From contig WEDG01007248.1 in the NCBI GenBank assembly GCA_017591395.1, positions 1 through 64,000 of the forward strand: DNA of 64,000 nucleotides, written 5' to 3'. Positions 58,001-64,000 of this stretch are shown one piece after another. Made by a program: the position numbers and the translations under genes. The DNA is from Schistocephalus solidus (taxonomy: Eukaryota; Platyhelminthes; Cestoda; Diphyllobothriidea; Diphyllobothriidae). A model generated the notes under the pieces. That model had not been told where the DNA came from and did no database searches. It was given only the letters and a program-made list of their open reading frames with translations. Within the stretch, counting starts at the first letter, position 1. Every line of letters begins with the position of its first letter.

Positions 58001-58963
58001 CTGGCGTTGTCGTTTAACTGTTGCGGCTTCTGTGGGAATTTGCACGGTGGAATACACTTGCGTGCTTTCCCGCCATAGGTACGATGGTACCAGCACACGG
58101 TCTGTGGCTGCCGTTCCCGTGATTTGAACCGTCGACGTTGATATGTTTGACGACTATTTGACTGGAGATTGTTGATGATAGAACACATTTTGCTGACTTG
58201 TGTGCATAAAAGGCGTAAGGTGTCCTTTACATCTTCGTAATCACTGCTACGCACGATATTTGATGCTTGCGAAAGGTCAGATGATGGTGCGGCCCGTCGA
58301 TAGGCACTACAGCACAATGATAAAGTCACATAGGGAGGGTCACGTTCCGACTTTGGAGTGCCTTGCTGAGCAGGAGTGTCAATATTATTAGATCTGGAAG
58401 TGGACACCGATGTCTGTTGAAGACTAGAACATGCTGTACCGCTTGGGTAGCATTCCATGACTCTGTCGGCATGAGTGGCTAGTTTATCCCAATGAGGTGC
58501 TCGTGTCGAGCATAGCCAATACCTGCTGCATGGGCAGGGGAAACTTATCAAGCCAAATCTGTTGGAAAATTGCATCATCCATATGATGACCAGCATGCAA
58601 AGAACGCATGTGTCGCATTAGTTGGGAAGGTGTTTGATCGCCAAGTTCGACTTGCGTGAAAAGCTCACGCAGCATTCGGTTGGCCGACTTGGCCACACGA
58701 TTAATTACAGCATCCTTCAACTGGGTGTATGGCTCCTCAGCAGGGATAGGATCAAGGAGGTCCTCGATGTCAACGGAAACATCTAGAGGAGGTGATTGCA
58801 CTACGTATGAATAACGCGTGCGTTCACTGGTGATACGGCGCGTTGAGAAAACTGCCTCGATCTGCATAAACCATACGCGAGGGTTGCTTGGCGTAAATGG
58901 GCGAAATTTGAAAGAGAGGCTATGGACGTCAAGAGAGTCTGCGTTAGTCTCATTGTCCGGCAT
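57994..58963 (-). pseudogene. Gypsy gag
   Basis: Starts MPDNETNADSLDVHSLSF at 58963 on the element strand. The capsid-like part (FRPFTPSNPRVWFMQIEAVF, MRHMRSLHAGHHMDDAIFQQ, LDKFPLPMQQVLAML) runs to 58484. After a frameshift around 58490 the nucleocapsid part follows, with one zinc-knuckle-like motif CWYHRTYGGKARKCIPPC (about 58050-58105). This packages element RNA in active copies. The frameshift inactivates it. Confidence 0.88.
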
Positions 58964-58994
58964 AGTAAGTGATATGGTGCGTAATGATAGAAAA

Positions 58995-59006
58995 GCGCGG
59001 TCACCA
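58995..59006 (-). other. Probable primer-binding site
   Basis: TGGTGACCGCGC follows the 5' LTR after a few bases. It begins TGG, the complement of a tRNA 3' CCA end. Which tRNA primes was not determined. Confidence 0.6.
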
Positions 59007-59010
59007 ATTT

Positions 59011-59499
59011 TGTAGTGTAGACGAGGGTCGAAACTGCTAAGAACCAAGGTGTACAAAATAAATTAACGCTAAGTGGAGAGTTGTGTCTAAACTACAAACG
59101 ACAAAAGGTCGGCAAAAATGTCAGAGGATTCTTAGAATGCAGACTCACGAAAAACGCAGCTTCTAGATAGCGAGTGTTGTTGAGGATCGTAATAAACTCT
59201 GAGCTAGATCCAGAAACCTATGCATCAAGGATGAAGAGCAGAGTCAGGAGTTCAATTGAGACGGTGATCAGTAGAATGCAATCGATAAATTGAAGATCAA
59301 TTGGTGCACTTGACTGCAAGTAATTGAGAGAGATCAGTACAATCACGATTGCAGCGGTGACATGCAGCAGCGAAAACAGAAGACGTCCAACAGGCCGGTT
59401 GAAGCTGGCTGTTGTTTTTTTTTGCTCTTTAAAACAAGGGATCATAAAGATCAGGTGAACAAGAAAGATACAAAGATGTAAATTGTACAAATATCTACA
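59011..59499 (-). repeat. 5' LTR of the gypsy element
   Basis: 489 bp, partner of 54271-54762. Being upstream on the element strand, it would hold the promoter. Confidence 0.93.
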
Positions 59500-59754
59500 T
59501 TCTTGAATATCCTGAACTATACTGAACTCAATATGCTGGGCCGTCCTCCATTTGGAGTCATTTTTCTTACAGAATATTTATTTAATTTTAGCCCAGTATT
59601 TTAAATTTCTAAGTTAACATCTGAAAGTTTCTAATCAGACCGAGACTTAGCGCATTTTACACGTATATTTCATAACTTGCTCGCGTAGATACCCAAGGTC
59701 ATCATATTTGTTTAAGTGTTTAAAGTATGATTACATAGATATTCTATATTTCAA

Positions 59755-60047
59755 ATGGATACAAACGACGACAGAATCGCAAAAGTGGAAGACCTGTTAG
59801 ACCAATATACATTAGATATTTCCAAGTATATTTTGCAAAAGGAAAAAAATAACAATGACATTGCTGCTGTCCAAAGTCTTCCAGTACGACATTATCTTGA
59901 GCATCAGCTGGTTCCTGTTTTAATACAGGGACTTCGTTATTTAAATCGTGAAAGGTAAATTAATTTAAATTAACCTTCTGTTGAAGACCCGAGCGACCTA
60001 TTGAATATCTTGCTGCGTTTCTTTACAAAAACAAGGAACAAAATTGA
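59755..60047 (+). CDS. dpy30: DPY30 homologue, two exons with a 32-bp intron
   Basis: Exon 1 is 59755-59954 (ATG to AG), the intron 59955-59986 (GTAAAT...TTGAAG) and exon 2 59987-60047 (stop TGA). The spliced protein is 86 residues; human DPY30 is 99. Residues 41-86 form the Dpy-30 motif: SLPVRHYLEH, then VPVLIQGLRYLNRERP, then PIEYLAAFLYKNKEQN, closely following the family pattern SLPTRAYLD...VPILLQGL...KERPPNPIEFLA. DPY30 is a small nuclear dimerisation subunit of SET1/MLL histone H3K4 methyltransferase complexes, binding ASH2L; the motif also occurs in ciliary radial-spoke proteins, so a related role cannot be excluded. The first 40 residues are acidic and helical-looking. ATTAAA at 60155-60160 could be the poly(A) signal. 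Frame, splice sites and motif all agree, so the gene looks functional. It lies just outside the gypsy LTR. Confidence 0.92.
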
Positions 60048-61269
60048 CGTGCGAATTTGTGAAAAACAGGCATACGCCGCTTATTTTCTAAGAAGGAAAA
60101 GAAGTGTTTGCAGCTGTTTATTGGTTATATCGTTTGTCAATTTACATTGTAATGATTAAATGGCGATAAATCATTAAATTTGAAAACAATGTGATTTTTG
60201 GATTGAAGATACTCTTTTCCCTTTTTCTTTTTCTTATTTTCAAATATCTGAAACTTGGATGCAATATGCCAAATTTGATATTGAGAACGCCAAGGTTTTA
60301 AATTTCTTTGTTGAAAAAGTTCTTTCATCACCATTTTATTTGTTACCGTTTCCCTTTTTCATCAAATTCACCAAAAATCTCTTTACTTTGCGTCGCATTG
60401 ACATTTTATGTTGATTGAGAATAGCGAAGGTAGGTGAAAGAGAAGAGTTGAAAACATTTCTTCCTGTTACTTTTTCATTCTTCGCTCCCATATTTATGGC
60501 ATTTTTCATGAGATGGAAAAGTTTTTTTTCATATAACTACCAAGTTTGCTATGGATTTCACTTAGGTTGACGCATAAGCTGACCTTTTGTGTCAGTTCAT
60601 CAAAGAGGCTGTAGCTAAAGCCATAATGGGGTATTAATTCTTGGATGTAGAGCGAAAAATGCTCTCTGAATAAATCTTTCTGTATTTATATATTTTTTTC
60701 CAAAAAAAGCCAATATGAATATAAGTTTATAACAAGTCGTAGAATAAACGGAAAATGTTTTCAGTTGCATTTGAAAAATATCAGGGTGCGCAATTACACG
60801 TTAGGAGAAAGTTTAGCTAATGTACGAGTCCGCGATTCGGTCCTTGCAAAGAATGAACTATATTTTTAAAGCAAAATCTTAAAAATAGAATTGTTTTTAA
60901 GGATGCATGCACACCGACGCTGCAATTAAGCCATTGAATATTTATTCTAGTAAGTAATTTTTGGGGCAATTCTACTTTCCAAAAGAGGACTGCTATAACT
61001 TATTTTTTGTGGAACAATTCCTCCTTTTAGTTACTATAACAGCATCCACCCTGTTGACGATTAAACCCGTTTTTTTGAGACGTATGCAAGGTGTCGATAA
61101 CAGCTTTTACTGAAATTATTTCTTGGATGAAATCCCCTGATTTGGGGCGTCCATGGTAGCATTGACAATGCGGCTTCAAGCTACAAAATAGTTTTGAAAA
61201 TCAACCTTATAGAAGTTTAAAACGACCGCGCCAATTAACACTATTTGTGGCGCCATAAGAAATTTTCCA
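60048..61269. other. No gene recognised
   Basis: AT-rich DNA downstream of the DPY30 homologue. The minus-strand frame at 60137-60334 is Lys-rich and without motif. The first 150 bases are probably the 3' UTR. Confidence 0.5.
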
Positions 61270-62008
61270 TTTTTCTCAGATTAATGTACATTTTTCAACG
61301 GAATAGGCTTGCATTTTTGCTGAAGTTTTGGAAAGCTTGTCCGGCTTTCCATTTTTAAAGCGCATGCTGTTAATATCTAACAGCGTTTTGAACGATAGGC
61401 TGAACTTTTCGGCCATAGACTGATCGATATTTTCCTCTCGAGTGCTACCTTCGCCTCTGTGTGGATGTCTGTGCAGCTTGACGGCCGCTGGAGTTGGGTG
61501 ACTCCACATCGGTCATGGGTGCTTTTAAGCCTGCTTTCTCTTTCGATGGGTCTGGCGTGGGGCCGTTTTCGCTTATTTGCCTTAGTTCCGGCGTAACGAT
61601 CTCGTCCTGGTCTTTACCAATATATGACGCATGACTTTATAGGCGGTTGAAAGGGCTAGATGCCTGTTGATAGAGTTGTCGTGTGAATAACACGCCTCAA
61701 GCGTAATTCGTTCGGCTTTTAAAGGTTCCGCGGCCTAGAATGGTCGCTCCTTGAGTGTCAAAAGTGTGGCCAGTCTCTCCGATATGAGTCGCAAGCTGTG
61801 AATTTCGGGTCTGGTCTTTAAGCCGCCAGTTTGTATTAATGTAGGCGGGTTTGAAATTTTCATCTAGTTTCTCCGACGTTGTTGTAGTCCCCATCGTTAC
61901 AACATATTCGGTAAACAACTGAGAATTCGGTAGGGGGCAGTCTGTTCTTGGTTGTATAATATGGCGACGAATTGTCGCCTGAGCTCGATGGGCTACGGCA
62001 TTTTCCAG
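61270..62008 (-). mobile_element. PLE family 3 tail, minus arm
   Basis: On the minus strand: RAQATIRRHIIQPRTDCPLP (62000-61945), then the GIY-YIG core YRICCNDGDYNNVGET (about 61915-61868), and after a frameshift RNSQLATHIGETGHTFD then ATILGRGTFKSRTNYA (61700-61820), the family's C-terminal motif. A long tail follows to 61270. It differs strongly from families 1 and 2. Broken by frameshifts. Confidence 0.8.
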
Positions 62009-62009
62009 C

Positions 62010-62345
62010 CTCTAAAGTCCTGCGACCAGGACGAGCTCATTGCGCAGGAACTAAGGCAAATAAGTGAAGACGGCCCCGCGCCGAACCCATCGGAAGAGGA
62101 AGCAGGCTTAAAAGCACCCTCAACCGATGTGGAGTCGCCCATCTCCAGCCGCCGTCAAGCTGCACAAACATCCACACAGAGGTCAAGGTAGTGAACAAGA
62201 GGTAAAAATCGAGCAGTTTTAGGCCGACAAGTTCAGCCTGTCGTTTAAAACACTGACCGATATTAGCAGTATGCGAGTTGAAAAGAAAAGCTGGCCAAGC
62301 TTTGCAAAACATCAGCAAAAATGCAGGCCCATTTCGTTGAGCAAT
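62010..62345 (+). mobile_element. PLE family 3 tail, plus arm
   Basis: GACCAGGACGAGCTCATTGCG at 62026 onward matches the minus arm near 61585-61610, and the frame 61952-62191 holds ELRQISEDGPAPNPSEEEAG with SPISSRRQAAQTSTQRS, the same tail protein as in the minus arm (61276-61509). The arm is truncated at its 5' side, so it lacks the nuclease core. Confidence 0.75.
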
Positions 62346-63463
62346 TTAGACTTATCTGAATTACATCCCAGAACTCTTCCCTTTCTGAATATGACACCTA
62401 TCTCAGCAGTAGCTTTCATACAGGAACTACAAACAAAAATGTATCTTAATTGTTTTCTTAAAAACGTATTTAATCTCTTGTATCTTCTCAGACCTTAATG
62501 AACTCAGTTAGCGTTTACCCTTTAAAATAAAGCATTTTAACTTAATCTGAAATTCGATACGAATATTTGAGCCAAATTTCATCAAGTGCACTACTTATAA
62601 GCAACGCATGCAGGTTTTTTGGCTTCTATCTCGTACCTTAGCTGTCAAAATTGGGAATTTTTTGATATTTTTATGTGTGTTTGATTTTTTGCCAATATAC
62701 TGATACATTTTGTCATTGTCAATGTTGTAGGCTGAATTTGAATTGCCGATTAGAACTGGATTTTCATTTGAATGAACTAATCCATGTATTTTGTTTTAGT
62801 TTGATTTGTGTGAAAGGAACATTGTTCATATCGCCTTTATTAAATGTGTTGAAGTTCAATAAAACGCTGCAACCTTTCCACGGGGTCCTGTTAGAGCACA
62901 TTTGTGATTTTCGCGTTCAGCTGGGTGCTCTCAGCCTTCTATGAAGGAGGCATGACGGGCCATTATAAACCTCTCTCATGGCAATTAAAGAGTTTACTTG
63001 GGCACATATGATGGTTAGCTGCCTTAAACCTTTTTACCCTGCATACAATAGTTTTTTGCAATTTTACTTTCCACGATCTGACCCCATGTTTTACGTGCCC
63101 ATCTCATCCACATATTTCTTCGTACTCTGACCATAATAACGTGGCCAATGTGATTTCCGACCGTGTATTTTGATGGTGTGGCCGGTGCATATATAACACC
63201 GTCAATGCTTCTAATTGACTCTTATGCGATGGTTCCAACTTAATGCTTCAGCTACCTTTGCCATTATCTAAAAGGGTTGAGTTTTGAACCACTAGGTTAT
63301 ATTGTTCGCTAAAGGGAGATACGCCTGTTTATGAAATTGGTTAAAAACCCAATCAGTTGACTAACTTCCCAAGAGATCTACTTCTTCACACTGTTAGTTA
63401 AGTAGAGGAATAATAAGTTAGTGATTTGATATTTTTACATCCGTATAATAACTTTCATTAGGA
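62346..63463. other. No gene recognised
   Basis: AT-rich DNA; the 89-codon frame 62675-62944 is Leu/Cys-rich without a recognisable domain. Confidence 0.5.
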
Positions 63464-63515
63464 GTGAGATCAATTACTCATATAAACCTAGGTTTATATG
63501 AGTAATTGACCTCAC
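63464..63515. repeat. 52-bp palindrome without spacer
   Basis: Arms 63464-63489 and 63490-63515 are reverse complements with one mismatch (63469/63510). The centre is AAACCTAGGTTT. It could extrude as a cruciform. No coding context. Confidence 0.9.
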
Positions 63516-64000
63516 AGCTGTTTACTTTCAAAATTCACACTTGCACGGACTTGATTTTTATGTTCTCATAGAATAGTTAGCTCGCCTTTTGAACTGTCTT
63601 CTGAAAATGCAGAAATCCTTTGTGAATTTGTGAATTTTTAAAGCTCAATGCATTTGTTAAATTCGTTTCCATTCCCCAACCATGCTTACTTCTTAGCGCA
63701 GATTTGGTGCGAATTTGTTTTACGGTAAGGATGTTTTTCATTAAAATCTCACCTGACAAAATACAGCGGCTTTTAATGTTTGTCTCTCCTCGAAGAGATC
63801 TAAACTCATACCTATTGCAAAACAAGTTTGACGACACTATAAATATGCCTTAGAGCACACTTAATTAGCATTTTTTAAGAACTCCAATTTTGGCGTTGTT
63901 TAACATGATTTAACCCTGAAAACAAAAACCATGAGCTAACTTACTTGCTTCGTAACAGGCACTTATGTTACGAGGAGTGAGACTTCTAGACAAGTAACAT
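63516..64000. other. No gene recognised
   Basis: AT-rich DNA to the window edge; frame 63577-63837 (minus) has no recognisable motif. Confidence 0.5.

Larger units (their letters stand above)
54271..59499 (-). mobile_element. Ty3/gypsy LTR retrotransposon, nearly full-length
   Basis: A 5.2-kb element on the minus strand: 5' LTR 59011-59499, primer site, gag, protease, RT, RNase H, integrase, polypurine tract, 3' LTR 54271-54762. Both LTRs start TGT and end ACA on the element strand, and TTCT flanks both sides (54267-54270 and 59500-59503) as a 4-bp target duplication. The gene order PR-RT-RH-IN is that of Ty3/gypsy. The LTRs differ by a few per cent and several frames are broken, so it is not autonomous now. 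No env-like frame is present. Confidence 0.93.

Noticed and set aside
1..64000. CRISPR array, bacterial operon or rRNA
   Set aside because: The only regular repeats are eukaryotic SINE units and microsatellites; no spacers, cas-like proteins, ribosome-binding sites or rRNA cores were seen.

Overview
The window looks like nuclear DNA of a parasitic flatworm, probably a tapeworm of the diphyllobothriid type (a trematode is possible). The reasons are a low gene density, AT-rich background, a host gene with a 32-bp intron, and a dense mix of Penelope-like elements (PLEs), CR1/Jockey-type LINEs, a Ty3/gypsy element and tRNA-headed SINE-like repeats. The species is an inference; nothing in the sequence names it.

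Layout. 1-8963: a 2.7-kb inverted repeat with a tandem partial third copy and a spacer carrying a head-to-head SINE pair. 8964-20632: mostly unassigned DNA with SINE fragments, a divergent piece of the inverted-repeat family and a short LINE-related block. 20633-30120: a PLE cluster with at least two families, made of partial tandems and head-to-head palindromes, several ends lying at (TA)n. 30121-38910: unassigned DNA with two tRNA-like sequences, a TA-flanked MITE, a (GGA)n tract and an orphan hammerhead-like motif. 38911-39418: a Gly/Cys-rich protein gene. 41165-47890: two decayed LINEs, one folded into an inverted repeat. 48198-54014: a 0.65-kb direct duplication around a PLE piece, then SINE and PLE-tail palindromes and a tandem SINE array, separated by (TA)n. 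54271-59499: a nearly full-length Ty3/gypsy element on the minus strand. 59755-60047: a complete DPY30 homologue. 61270-62345: a third PLE family, again head to head. 63464-63515: a 52-bp palindrome with no spacer.

Only two host genes can be supported: the DPY30 homologue (strong) and the Gly/Cys-rich protein (moderate). Everything else coding is mobile-element protein, mostly frameshifted.

Two signals deserve most attention. First, PLE tails carry a compact hammerhead-like motif whose stem II shows compensatory changes and whose stem III is reduced to a self-complementary four-base run (ACGT, AGCT or AATT), as expected of ribozymes that work as dimers. Second, 3'-anchored copies of PLE and SINE repeats repeatedly meet head to head, often with (TA)n at both outer ends; because (TA)n is self-complementary, both strands of a break could prime reverse transcription.
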